Source: Naegleria lovaniensis (Eukaryota; Heterolobosea; Eutetramitea; Acrasida; Naegleriidae). Taken from it: a stretch of 64,000 bases of DNA. The position numbers were made by a program, and so were the translations under genes. Location: NCBI RefSeq assembly GCF_003324165.1, contig NW_025407861.1:310001-374000 (forward strand), read 5' to 3'. The notes beneath the pieces are model-generated. The model saw only the letters and a program-made list of their open reading frames with translations, was not told the origin of the DNA and did no database searches. Each line of letters opens with the position of its first letter. Position 1 is the first letter of the stretch. Positions 1 to 10,769 of this stretch are shown here, one piece after another.

Positions 1-1
1 T

Positions 2-361
2 ACCATTCTCAATATTCCAGCAGTTGATTATGCCCTCAGCACTGAAACTGGTACCTACATTAGCGCTCCTGCTGTCAATTCATTGTACCATTATCCAGTT
101 GTTTTTACCAAGAAAGGTAATTACAATATTGCTGTAGAAACAGCAACCATTAAGGCCAATAGTTACATTGGCATTTACATGGATGGAGTCAAGTTGGGAA
201 GTGTCTTGTCCAACTCTGGTGGAAGTAATATCTGGAAATTCTCAGTCAATGTTTCTGTTCCAATGGTCACTGAACCAAAGTTAGCATTGGTTTCGTTGAA
301 GTGTGAAAGTGACAGAGCTTATAACATTAGAACTGTGAGAGTGAAGAGAGTGGTTGTTTAA
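2..361 (+). CDS. C-terminal end of a glycoside-hydrolase-like secreted protein (5' truncated by window edge)
   Basis: Frame 2 is open from the first base to a TAA at 359-361, giving about 119 residues, so the gene starts outside the window. The sequence aligns by eye with the C-terminal beta-rich domain of the next gene: both have a PAVNS..YHYP/FHYP motif, a I.IYMDGVKLG / LDIYLNQIRAG strand, and a closing CESDRAYNIRTV / CRTDRAYNINTV segment. The two genes are therefore tandem paralogs. This one ends in VKRVVV and lacks the hydrophobic tail seen in its neighbour, so it is probably secreted without a membrane anchor. The function of the domain is inferred only from the upstream part of the neighbour; it may be a jelly-roll accessory or carbohydrate-binding module. 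Confidence 0.75.
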   Translation, partial: TILNIPAVDYALSTETGTYISAPAVNSLYHYPVVFTKKGNYNIAVETATIKANSYIGIYMDGVKLGSVLSNSGGSNIWKFSVNVSVPMVTEPKLALVSLKCESDRAYNIRTVRVKRVVV

Positions 362-659
362 AATTTTTAGGTTATTTCACATGTCCATGTATCATTCTGA
401 TTCAGTGATGAATACATATCTATAAACAAATCATTCACTGTTCTGATTTTAGTGTTTTTCGGATTGGACCTGTTTAACAGCAGAAACCTAAGCAATGTTT
501 CACAAAATTTCAAGATATTCTTTTTCCAGTCTAGTTTGGTTACCAGAACACAACTCTCAATTGTTGACAAGTGAATTTGGATCCACAACTTGAACAGTTC
601 ACACGTCTGTGAGAAATCTCCATCACTTCAACAACAAAAAAAATTGAATCCACAACAAC

Positions 660-2933
660 ATGACTCGACGCGAACTAGTTCTTCATCATCCTCATCCGAT
701 GGACTACTCGCTCCGAGTTCTATTACTTGTAGTTACCTACACAGCTGTTCTATGTTGTGGTTTCTTCTTCTTTCCGAATGGTAACAATGTATTGGCTCAA
801 TCTTCCATCGTTCTTCATAAACCCATTGTTGGAGGTAATTTGGATGGAGTTTCCGATTATTCCCGAACTTTGAATTTTATAGATGCCATGAAAACATGTC
901 GCAAGGTTTGTTTTTTTGATTTACACATTTCACACTTCTAAATTTGGAAAAAATAGTTTGGTTCTGCAAACGCACCATGGGATGGCAATGCCTCGTTAGA
1001 TGCTGATGGATGGCCCATAGGTCTCTCTGCTGGTGCTATTGTTTTTACAGCTCTTGATCCTGGTGGTGCTGTCAATGGAACTTATTATTTTCAAGGCGAT
1101 GGTCCACTTGAACTCTCATTAGTAGCTTCTCCTGGTTGTACACTTTCTAATTTTATCTATTCTCCAACGACTGGAAAGACTACTGGATATGTACATGTTG
1201 ATTCTACAGCTACTCAACTCATGCTTGCGTTTTCTCAAACCAATTCCTCGAAAGCTTTTCGAAATTTGAGATTAATTCGACCTGGTTATTCCATTCAAGA
1301 TGCAGATGATAAGATTTTTACAAAATTCTTGGAAAATGATATTGCACCAATGAAGATTTTGAGATTTATGGATTGGGGACATACGAATGGAAATCAAATG
1401 TCGAAATGGAGTGATCGTGCCAAGCTGTCAGATGCCACTTATTCCATAAAAGGAGCGCCTTATGAACTCATGATTGAATTAGCGAATCGATACAATAAGG
1501 AAATTTGGGTCAATATTCCTGTTCGAGCAGATGATGATTACATTACTCAAATGGCCAAATTATTCAAGGCAAAACTCAATCCCAATGCAATTGTTTACAT
1601 TGAATATTCGAATGAATTATGGAACTCAGGATTTGAACAATTTAATTACAATGTCAATGAGGCAGAAAAGATGGTTTTACAGCAAAACAACACTGTTCTG
1701 AATTATGACAATGTCAATAACAAGTATACGTGGTCTTTTCGAAGAACTGGATATCGGTCGATGCAAATTTCAGATATTTTCGCTCGAGAATTTGGTGAAG
1801 AAAAAAGAAATGTTCAATTTCGAGTGGTTTTGGCAGGACAAGCTGCGAATTCGTATATTGTAAATCAGGGATTGAGGGTTGTGGAAAGAAATTTTGGTCC
1901 TCCTCAACGATATTTCTATGCCATTGCAGGAGCCCCATATTTCCAAATTAAGAATGCCAATGAAACGTTGACATCTGAAAGCGCTTTTCAAATCTTAAAG
2001 ACGGAGGCAGAAAAGAGTCCATTGATCTATCAATACATGAACCATTTATGTCTCTGCAAATATTATGGACTGAAATGCATGGCGTATGAAGGAGGACCCG
2101 ATACTTTTGGTCCTTTTAATATTCCAGAAAAGAAAGAAGCGTCAAAAGATCCAAGAATGAGACAAGTTGTCATTAATTTTTTGAATGATTGGTTCTCCTA
2201 TGGATTTGATGCATTTTTGTGGTTTACTATTGGACATGGAAGTTATGACACGCAATATGGTACTTGGGGATGGGTGGATAGCATGCTGTCAGGTGTCACA
2301 AGTCCAAAGAAAGAGGGAATTCTATATGTCGCTTCTCAAACCAATGGAATACCACTCAATTATACCATTTTCAGAACTGTATCAAAATCCGAAATGTCCA
2401 TTCCTGCCATCCATCATGCACTCGCTGGAGGTAATTCACAATTTTCATATTTGGCATCTCCAGCTGTAAATTCCACATTCCATTATCCATTAATATTTTC
2501 AACTCGAGGATACTTTAACATTTCAATAGAGATTCAAAATTTAAAACCAAAGAGTGAATTGGATATTTATTTGAATCAAATACGAGCTGGAACCTTGATA
2601 TTTAACAATCAAAATTCTATATTCAATGTGACAACCCTTTCACCAAATATAGTCATTGAGAAGGGAATGACTGTCATTACCTTATTGTGTCGAACCGATC
2701 GAGCTTACAATATTAATACGGTCAAAGTTCAACTCGTGACCGATTTGAGTGATCCTTTACCTTCTCCAAAAATTTCACCAACAACAACTAGAAATACTAC
2801 AGCAGTGTCCATGGGCATGTCGTGTGTGAAAGGTCACCAAGTAAAAACACTCGTTGGAATGATGACCTGCCAGTCGTTAACAATACTGTTGGCATGGTCG
2901 GTGTGGATGATCTTGATCATTGTAATGGAATAA
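660..2933 (+). CDS. Putative clan GH-A-like glycoside hydrolase, secreted (2 exons)
   Basis: Joining 660..905 and 957..2933 removes a 51-nt intron (GTTTGT...AATAG) at a codon boundary and gives 740 aa; exon 2 is open far upstream of its first Met, which supports the join. Residues 15-47 are a long hydrophobic stretch, read as a signal peptide or anchor. The middle resembles a TIM-barrel glycosidase: the YIEYSNELW motif (Glu302) looks like a clan GH-A Asn-Glu acid/base, and MAYEGG (Glu460) could be the nucleophile. Assignment of these residues is inference. Residues from about 560 on form the beta-rich domain shared with the partial gene upstream. The C-terminus adds a Ser/Thr/Pro spacer and a hydrophobic tail, suggesting a surface-anchored form. 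Polysaccharide digestion would fit a bacterivorous amoeba. The substrate cannot be told. Confidence 0.7.
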
Positions 2934-3357
2934 ATTTAATCATAATTCCAGTCACGTTCATAAGCGCTGTGTGATATTTGTTGATCGAGGTCTATAAATT
3001 TCAACCAAAGGATGAGATTTGTTCAAACGCAAGTTATATTGCCTGCAAACGAAGAGGTTAAATTGTTTCGAATCATGGGATAATACAATCGAGCATGAAA
3101 ATAAATTTTATTCGTAAAACAATTCATGTTGTTGTAAGGGTATATAAATCTTTGCATAGATTCCAAAAACAAAAATATATATAAATATTTGTATTATTAT
3201 TATTACCATATGATACAGATTTAAAAACATATAAAACTAAGGTTTTTTACCATATATAGATATATAAAAAAGTGTATTTTCATTGAAAATTCCTGAAACA
3301 ATTTCTTCATGCAAGTCACTCTCGTCCGAATCAAAATCAAATACACATTCGAATCAT
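2934..3357. other. Intergenic, AT-rich, no gene seen
   Basis: This is the 3' flank of the glycosidase-like gene. It contains AT-rich runs around 3160-3280 and no open frame of note. It leads into the decayed region. Confidence 0.6.
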
Positions 3358-3585
3358 TCAAAGAATAATTCGAACAAGATCATTCTTTCGGACCCACTGG
3401 TGCACTGGATGATCACTATCTTGGACTCTCTGGACCACTGTGCGTTCGGTTTTTAACATCGGACGGTCACAGAGAGATGAATGGGCCTCTGTCACTAAAA
3501 AACCTCCATCATGTATCTCATTGCTATCCTCATAAAAGATGACGGTGTAACCTTTGAGAATCCATTCGAGTTGAACTTTAGAAAG
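3358..3585 (-). pseudogene. Decayed coding fragment, C-terminal end, unknown family
   Basis: On the minus strand about 75 codons are open and end at TGA (3358-3360). The translation looks like real protein, with mixed charged and hydrophobic residues and segments such as VIFYEDSNEIHDGG and HQWVRKNDLVRIIL. A stop (TAA) lies immediately upstream in the same frame. Other short protein-like stretches continue upstream on the same strand in different frames (about 3600-3690 and 4090-4240). That pattern is expected of a gene broken by indels. I do not recognise the family. Part of the upstream stretch is the repeat at 3994-4184. Confidence 0.4.
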
Positions 3586-3783
3586 TTAAAGATGTGGTCC
3601 ATTACACAACATGAAACTATGATCAATCTGTGACAATTATCGTCATAACCTTCAAGACGACATTGATGAGCCATGGCAAATAGCGATCAAAAAAGTTCTA
3701 CCCACGCTGGCAACAAAATAAGTAGGTTTGAGAATGTTAAAAGTCATCAAAACAGTCTTCAGAATCAAAATTAGTTTTAGTAC

Positions 3784-3813
3784 CGAGATCTCAAGCACTT
3801 TCTTTTGTGCCCT
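3784..3813 (+). repeat. Dispersed repeat, segment a, copy 1
   Basis: These 30 bases are a perfect reverse complement of 22336-22365. Together with the segment at 3994-4184 they define one repeat family present twice in the window in opposite orientations. Confidence 0.85.
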
Positions 3814-3993
3814 ATAGCACGTATTGACAAAAAGTTAGGGTGTAAATCTGTCTTTAAAGCAAAGAATGAATATATAATACATTACATGCAGCATAATTTT
3901 TGAGGAGCTCTACCACCAACCTTCTATCGTCTTTGTTCAACGTCAGCCGTCGCTTGTGTTACACACATTTCATCATGGAGAGGTGGAACCTCA

Positions 3994-4184
3994 CTCATAA
4001 TGCCATCGAACAAGAACTCTTTATTCACTGAATGACGTTGGAATGATCCTCAATGACCAACAAGAAAAACGAGTGAGCAAGACAATTGAATGGATGACAG
4101 TGTAGATTCAGATGATCAACTTTAGAATAATAGCATCAAACACTTTAAGATGACCATCCATTCCTTGGCAAGGCATAAAGATCA
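3994..4184 (+). repeat. Dispersed repeat, segment b, copy 1
   Basis: This 191-bp stretch matches the reverse complement of 22088-22267 almost base for base, apart from two small indels (about 5 and 6 bp) and a few substitutions. On the minus strand it reads partly as protein (MPCQGMDGHLKVFD), and the other copy keeps this frame open longer, so the repeat probably derives from coding sequence of a mobile element. It lies about 1.1 kb upstream of the Fanzor fragment at 5276. Confidence 0.85.
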
Positions 4185-5275
4185 TAGCTCTCACAACTTC
4201 CCAAGAATGGACCACTTGAGATTTGGCTCCTTCTTTCATAATGAGGATTGAGGGGCGGAAGAAATCGCCCATCCTAGCTCACAGCTAATAGCCCTGATCG
4301 GGGTGATTGCTAAAACACTGCTGAATTCAAACTTCAGCAACAACAGCCACCGAACAATCCCGAAAAATTTTAATTCCAGTAATTGATAGATTTATTGTTG
4401 CTTGAAACAGTTGTATGGCCAAACTTTATTCACAACAAGGGGCTGACTTGGCAACGTTTTGCGTGACATGATGTCATTAATTCAAATACCTTGTTGGGAG
4501 AAGCTTGACAATATGTATCTCCAACAAAAATTTCCATCATTCTTACATAGACATCCACGATCTATCACTAAAAATCTAGGTCCTCTCAAAGCTTTGAGAA
4601 GTATATATGATAGTACATTATCTAGACTTGTTAAACGAAATTGATGGTTTTGAGGAACAAACATGTATGTTGAAAAGATTTGTCAACGTTTTAGACAAAT
4701 GACATGGACGTTTTTTCGTCCATTATTGCTGTTACTAGTTTCGTTTTTCCCGTTATTAATTTTTCGCAATTTTCTGTTACTTGTTTACGAATGTTTTCCG
4801 TCCCTCAGCCAAGTGCGGGCATACAGCGACACCAACGACAACCACAATCATTAACAACACCCACATTAGAATTCAATGCTATTATAATATCGTATGTTTG
4901 TATTGTAATGATTGAGTTTTCAGCAAAGAAAATCAAGGAGTGGATAAGGAATTGTAAAGGTGTTCACTTTTCCATGAACAGCAAGTTATTTAAATTGATA
5001 GGGTTTCAATAAGTCATTCAAAACTGATAGAGTTTCAACCTTCTCATCCTCCTACTAATCCATCTCTTGCACAAAGCATCATTCCATTCTGGGATGAGTT
5101 TTCACAACAAGTATCGGATAAACTTTGAACATGTGCCAGAGAGATTTTCATGATTGTATTCAGTACAACAATACGGGATGCACTGATGGATGGTTCAACT
5201 TTTCTCAATTCACTGTCATTGAATCCAAGCCAGGGTTTGATGTTCCACTCAATGTTCAAAACTCTATAACAGCAA
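4185..5275. other. Gene-poor decayed stretch between repeat and Fanzor fragment
   Basis: Only short open frames of 60-102 codons occur here, without recognisable motifs and often overlapping in different frames. The most protein-like is 5125-5346, which overlaps the start of the Fanzor remnant in another frame. I see no intact gene. The stretch may be the eroded N-terminal half of the Fanzor element, but I could not match it to the second Fanzor relic. Confidence 0.4.
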
Positions 5276-5512
5276 ATGTGGCTTTGGAAAACTCAAAAAA
5301 GCCACCTCAGCTCAAGAAGGCAAAGAAGAATCAAAAGGCGGCTTAACGAAGCGTATACATCCAAAACTTGCTCATGTTGTGGATATATGTATACGGTTGG
5401 ATCATCCGAAGTGTTTTGTTGTCCATCATGTGACTCAATTTTTGACAGAGATATCAATGGAGCAAGAAATATTCTTCTTCGATTCCTTACTACTCATAGA
5501 ATTAGTTTTTGA
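5276..5512 (+). pseudogene. Fanzor (TnpB-like RNA-guided nuclease) C-terminal fragment: zinc ribbon and RuvC-III
   Basis: The 78-codon frame carries the hallmark end of TnpB and Fanzor proteins. It has an EAYTSKTCSCCG motif, a second CPSC pair 22 residues after the first (a Cys4 zinc ribbon), and the RuvC-III motif DRDINGARNI with its catalytic Asp. A Lys/Arg-rich stretch precedes it, as in the family. Fanzors are the eukaryotic homologs of transposon TnpB, which cut DNA guided by an omega-RNA. Here nothing resembling RuvC-I or RuvC-II lies upstream in frame, no Fanzor-like start is present, and a full protein would be about 500 residues or more. This is therefore a truncated relic, or less likely the last exon of a gene whose earlier exons I could not see. 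The EAYTSK spelling resembles the IS607-linked Fanzor2 group. Confidence 0.85.
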
Positions 5513-5923
5513 GCACCTTGTGTGCGTTGGGTCCTTTCCCCTGGCTTTAAGATCAGCACTTGTTCGATTTGTTTTGTTCAAATTGTTGATTTAAATAAAG
5601 GCGTTAAATCAGGCTGGTTTGTTCCACACCAACTCGCTACCTGTTCCGTTGGGACTATCCAGAGATCTGGTGTCTTAATAAATTAATAAAACGTATTGAC
5701 ATGTGCTCGAATATCTGCTGTGTTTTAAAGCTTATTCAAAATAGGATTAAAGCAAAATAAAATCTGTTATTTTGTCATTGCGGTGTGAATGACTTCAGCC
5801 CCTTTTGCAACAACAGTCGACTGCAGCAATATGTTATTTGAAAGAAGATTCTAGAGCTTGGCGATAAAATTCGGTAGGTGCTGTCACTTGTCAATTTCTC
5901 ATTAAAAAATAACAACAACGAGA
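5513..5923. other. 3' flank of the Fanzor fragment; possible omega-RNA / element end
   Basis: No gene is visible. In TnpB and Fanzor loci the guide RNA usually overlaps or follows the 3' end of the nuclease gene and runs to the element end, so any remnant would fall in about 5480-5760. I cannot delimit it without a second intact copy. The last 150 bases are the 5' flank of the next gene. Confidence 0.35.
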
Positions 5924-6934
5924 ATGAACTCCCTTCATCCCACCAACATTCAAAAATCTCACCACCACAACACCACCACCCGAAGTCATCACCGTTCCAG
6001 TTCGACTCGAGTCGGATCCAACCACAACAACACAGATCCAAACAACAATTCTCATTCTCCTCCACCACACACTGAAAAATTCGTTCATCCCGAACAATCC
6101 ACTCATTTATGGCACCTTTTCGGATTCGCATTAGGTTCCTTCACCATTTCAACCATTCTTTGCATCACGTTGGCAGTTGTTGTTGCATTGGGAGTTTCTT
6201 CCAGTAAATCTCCTCGAAATTGCTATTTATGGACATCGAATGAGGAAATTCAAAATCATTTATTATCGGAACAGAGTCCGATTCGTGTCTTGTTGGAAGA
6301 TGTGAAAATGAAAGAAAATGATAGTTTTGTTTTTACGAGAGATATGTTTTCGAGAGGTGAATTTTCAATTTCTCGTTTTAATAACATGACTTCGGAAGAG
6401 TTGATTCGAGAACAATTCAATTTGAATGGAAAGGGAATGAATGTGGCAACGTTGCAATTGAGAACTTGGAGTTTACCTGCAACGATGGATTTGATTTGGA
6501 ATGATGGAAAGGGAGTGAGTCATGCAGTGGGTGGGTTTTTTGCGCTCACAGATACCATTACGATTGGAAGATATGCATCGAATTGTATGCCCTTGACAGG
6601 TGAGAGTAGTGTGTCGACGAATCAGAGTATTTATGGAGCTACCATTAATCAACAAGTGAAAGATTATGTGAAGAGTTTCTTTATTATTGATGGAAAAGGT
6701 CAACCAAGAGCGGTCATGCAACAACGTGTGGATTTCATTTCCTATGAGCTGCCAATTGTCAGATATGAAAATTCAACAAGCGTCATTGCCATGTTGAGAA
6801 AGAATTATTTAAATCCAAATGAACAATGGATTTTGACCATTAAGAATCCATTATTAGAGAGTGAAATGACTGATGGTTTTGGTTACAATACTCTCTTTTA
6901 TTTGATTGGTTATATTAATTATAGAGAAAAATAA
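5924..6934 (+). CDS. Single-pass type II membrane protein, unknown function
   Basis: This uninterrupted 336-codon frame starts at ATG 5924. Residues 1-60 are rich in His, Asn, Ser and Thr (low complexity, presumably cytosolic). One strong membrane helix spans about residues 64-93 (LFGFALGSFTISTILCITLA and following). The remaining 240 residues form a mixed alpha/beta ectodomain with several N-x-S/T sequons (for example NMTS, NQS, NST) and few cysteines. I recognise no family. The arrangement suggests a type II surface or endomembrane protein. An upstream in-frame start is not apparent. Confidence 0.75.
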   Translation: MNSLHPTNIQKSHHHNTTTRSHHRSSSTRVGSNHNNTDPNNNSHSPPPHTEKFVHPEQSTHLWHLFGFALGSFTISTILCITLAVVVALGVSSSKSPRNCYLWTSNEEIQNHLLSEQSPIRVLLEDVKMKENDSFVFTRDMFSRGEFSISRFNNMTSEELIREQFNLNGKGMNVATLQLRTWSLPATMDLIWNDGKGVSHAVGGFFALTDTITIGRYASNCMPLTGESSVSTNQSIYGATINQQVKDYVKSFFIIDGKGQPRAVMQQRVDFISYELPIVRYENSTSVIAMLRKNYLNPNEQWILTIKNPLLESEMTDGFGYNTLFYLIGYINYREK

Positions 6935-7098
6935 GTAACTCTTATTAATTCTCTGTTGTGTGTTTATATATATAAATATATCTGACATGGTTTCACTAAT
7001 TGATAAAAAATAACATGACTTTAATGTTATAATTTTCTAATGAATGTAAACAATAGACTGATTCAAACCATGTTGAATTCTCTAGTCTATTATGAGAG

Positions 7099-8741
7099 TT
7101 ATTTTAGACAGCAAAAAAGGGCTGTCCAACTTCCAGATTGACCAATCTTTTCAATATTTTTCACTTTCTCGAATTGAAGGGAACCAGAGACGTCATGATT
7201 ATCTTCATCGCGATCATGTGAGGCCCAGTACAATTCAACCTTACTAAATCCTGCTTCATCGAGAGCTTCTTTCAATTCTCGCACTCCCCATTTACGAAAT
7301 TGATAACTGAACGCTTTTTTAATCCAATGATCACTGAGTCTAATAGGAGTTCAGGAATTGGTGGAAACAACGTTCAGCAGTGTTTAGCAGTAATAAAAAG
7401 AAATTATAAAACCTACTTGAAGTGAATGTGACATGTTAAAATATCTGTAATTGGATTGTAACTGGTTTGCTCAAATTCATACATGATACCTCCAGGCAAA
7501 TCCTTTCGGACACGTTCTCGATCGTTGACTGACAACATTTTTGCTCCTCCAAGCAGGTCCAATAGAAAGATGGAGCCATAATCAGCCATCGATTCTCTCA
7601 CTTTTTTAAAGTATAAAATCAAATCTTTTCTCTTGTGGAGAAGACACACACTGTAATTGTAGGCACAAATAATATCGGCCTTTCTGAGATAACACTTTCC
7701 AGTGTCTTCGTCTTGAGCGAGCAACAATTCACAATCTCGTAATTCTTCTTCCCAATTGAATTCGAGAACATTCTTGGTAAATGTGTAAATTCTATCACTC
7801 ACGTTGAATTTTGAATATTTTGTTTCCATGTTGTGTTTTCTTCCCCATTGAATAGTGTCATGATCTAAATCAATACCAATGGAAATATTTTCAACTCCTC
7901 GTTTGGCCCTAATAACGTTGAGCTTGATATTCAAAGAAAGAATTACAAATACCTACCATTCACAACACAATAGACCAGTACCACAAAAATCTTCCCTGAA
8001 AACATGTGGTGCTTTTTGTTGAAAATACGTCTTGAACATTTTCTCAAATAAATTCACATCATCTCTTGACGACTGCACAGATTGCTGGTACAAGTGGTGA
8101 ATGTCAACCTCAATCTTGTTTCCTTCTTGTGCATTGTGATAAATATTTCCAGAGTGAACGGAACTGTCGTGTTTGTTGACAATCTCTGTTTCTTCTTGTT
8201 CCTCATCCGCTGAGGGATTTTCTTCACTACCGTGCTCTTCCATTTTTCCATTCTTCTTCATGGATGGTTCCGAGCTCGTATGAGATTTCAAGTGAGGCTT
8301 TGATATGAAATCGCTCAAGCATTGGTTCAATAATTGAGCACCAAAATTCTTAATAATGTTCTTTTGTAATTTCCTAGACTGTGCAAGAGGAAATATAAAG
8401 GGAGAAGCTTCATCGGAATCAGGATTTTTCATGGCCTGAATTAATAATTTTACCTTCTCTCCGTCCTTCTTTTTCAATCGATTACTGATCATAAATTGAG
8501 AAGCATTGAAGAGAAATTGAATCTCTGAATTGATATGTTGCTTCTTCATAGGCCCTTCTTCTTCTTCCTCGGAATCAGCAACCTGTGGTTCTTCCTCTTC
8601 ATCGGAACCTTCTCCTTCGTCGTGTTTCAGCTCATCAACATTTTCCTCTTGATGATCTTGAACCAAAGATTGATTCCTATACCATTCGAGCCTTTGTATC
8701 AATTCTTGCAATGAAATTTTATTCGGTTCCGAATTTTGCAT
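7099..8741 (-). CDS. SAM-dependent methyltransferase domain protein (3 exons)
   Basis: The exons 8741..7957, 7908..7417 and 7339..7099 join across two introns (48 and 77 nt, both with GTAGGT donors and TTAG acceptors) to give 505 aa. The joins are supported by phase and by protein continuity. Residues 1-200 are acidic and low-complexity. The catalytic part begins near a HVFREDFCGTG motif, the class I glycine-rich SAM-binding loop in the REDFCGTA-type family, followed after the junction by IGIDLD (the acidic ribose-binding strand) and ICAYNYSVCLL. The family is common in bacteria and scattered in eukaryotes; its substrate is not known. The first exon carries an unusually long acidic extension. 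Cellular location is probably cytosolic or nuclear, since no signal peptide is seen. Confidence 0.8.
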
Positions 8742-8829
8742 TTTTTTTCGAAAAAAGGAAACCTCAAAGTTTTATTAGTTTTTCTTCACTATTGAAACAT
8801 CAATTGAACGTTGCATGAAACAAGCTTCA

Positions 8830-10217
8830 CTATTGAACGACCGTCATGCTTTGTTCCAAGGTTGTTTCATTCAAAGGAATGTCCTTTGTCTCTACAGTTT
8901 CAGATTTTGGTTCATCCTCAGTATCATCTGTTGAAACCTTTTGATTTCTTCCATTTGGTATTTTCTTATTTTCAGAACTCTCATAATAACTAGTGCTACT
9001 GGACTTCATGGATTCCTCTTTCCATAAAGGATTGTACAATAGTAATACAAATACAACGAATAACACGACACCAAATGCTTGTAAAAAGTAATCAAGTACA
9101 TGTAAATATCCTGCAAAAGTCGAAGTAATAAAGGAGCAAATAATGGATAAAATTTGAAGAAAGGCACTTAGAATCATTCCTAGCATGAGTGTGACAATTT
9201 TAGTGAACGGTCTTTGTGAATTTCGAGATTTTTCATCTTTGGCATTTGACACTTGGCGACTTGTTTTTTTGACGACATAGAGCAAACGCGAAGAAACACA
9301 TATAAATACAATCAAGTTCAATACGCAAATTAAAAAGAAGATCACAAAGAGTACAATTTGCAATGGAAGTGAAACAGATTTTGACAACAGTGACATTTTC
9401 ACTAACAAGTTCATGATGGCATTAATTAAATTTAAAATTCCAAGAATGAAGCAAAAGCATAGATTCACAGAGAGAAGTGTCCATTTGAGTATGAGATGAA
9501 ATTTTCTGGACATGGCTCCAGCAGAAGCAGCGGTGGTTAAACTGAAAGAATTCATGTCAAAAATGTCACAAATTTTCCAAATTTAAACATTTCGCCAATT
9601 CACAAAAAATCAGTTGTTCAATATAAATACCCAACAACAATTAACATATTTCACGAGTATACTTACAACACTGATTGAACAAAGCCAGTAATTAAATTAA
9701 TGGTCACAACTTCTGAAAATGCCAATGCATTTTCCACGACACCGCTCACCCATAACACCACTCGATAATCCAACAAATTCGGTAACTCTGTCCATTCAAT
9801 ACCATTCATATAGAGAGCTGTTCCATTGTACACCACACGTACGGCCAATGCAAGAATTTCAATAATGATCAGAACAGCAACAAAGAGAAAGAGAATGTGT
9901 TGATTTCGTTTCATTCCTTGTTGTCGAGATTTCATATAAAACGCAATAAATATGAAAAACAAGACGCTCAGAACAAGAATGAACAGAATCGAATTGACGA
10001 GAGAAGGTATATTCTCGGCGGCTTCTGGAATTTTACCTGAAGTCAAATTCACGTTCGTCGCTGCCATGGAAGCAATTTTCACAGACTCCCAGGTCGAAGT
10101 TTCTTTCAAAACCAATGATGATGAAGAAACTGGGATGGATGTAATTTCATGAAGAGAGTGCATGGTTGGAATATTTTCTTTGGTATTTTTTGAAAAATGA
10201 TAACCTTGTTGTTGCAT
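8830..10217 (-). CDS. Seven-helix membrane protein, TOM1/TPRA1/GPCR-like (2 exons)
   Basis: Exons 10217..9667 and 9541..8830 join across an intron (GTAAGT...TTTCAG) to give 420 aa; TCA GTG TT and T TTA ACC restore the frame. After an extracellular N-terminus of about 75 residues with sequons, seven hydrophobic helices follow. Three lie in exon 1 (around residues 74-96, 105-128 and 150-175) and four in exon 2. The C-terminal tail (about 75 residues) is Ser/Thr/Glu-rich with likely phosphorylation sites. The pattern and the closing LLLYNPLWK resemble the TOM1/THH1/TPRA1 family of seven-helix proteins, linked to GPCR-like signalling and membrane tubulation. The family call is by topology and general resemblance, not a unique motif. 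Confidence 0.7.
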
Positions 10218-10769
10218 GTCCAGTTATTTTGTTGGACATTATAAACCTTCCATTTTGGTGCGACTTTTTCCGAATCGGTAAGTGCAAGAAAAAAACGTGT
10301 CAGTAGATTCCATTCAACACGCTCCTTCTACTGACAACAGCAAGCTCCTTCCGTATTAAAGCTTACAAGATGATGATTCGTTGTTATTATTCAATCAAAA
10401 TCATTGAAAGTTCTATTTGTTGTAAACAATTTGTGGTCCCAACTATGAGGTGCAACCAAAAAAAATGTAAGAATCTCATCATCACGATAAGAAGACATGA
10501 TAGTGGATATAATACGTAATAATTGTTCGAATCGGAATCTCCAAGGAAGATTTCTGATGTAATCCAATCATTATTTCTAAATTTTTAGATACAAGATATG
10601 AACATAGCCATGGACAAACGGATGAATAATTGCTCTCTGTGATGCGCTATCCTGAATATCCAATGCTCAGTGTTGAACGATACTTTCCAATTAAGCCACA
10701 GGGAACACAGTCCTTAAATTTGGAAATAGGCAAAATTTGGACAAGATGATGTCTTGACCAAGAAGCCTC
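10218..10769. other. Divergent intergenic region
   Basis: This 552-bp stretch separates two genes that diverge from it. It must hold both promoters. I see no RNA gene, repeat or clear TATA box. Confidence 0.5.

Noticed and set aside
367-588. Minus-strand frame of 73 codons
   Set aside because: No motif, lies in the gap between tandem genes, and no second evidence.
5125-5346. 73-codon frame upstream of and overlapping the Fanzor fragment as its N-terminal part
   Set aside because: It is in a different frame, has no resemblance to RuvC-II or the central Fanzor region, and stops before the zinc ribbon.
5775-6131. Minus-strand frame of 118 codons
   Set aside because: Antisense to the N-terminal part of the membrane protein gene; its Cys/Trp-rich product is the mirror of His/Asn codons.
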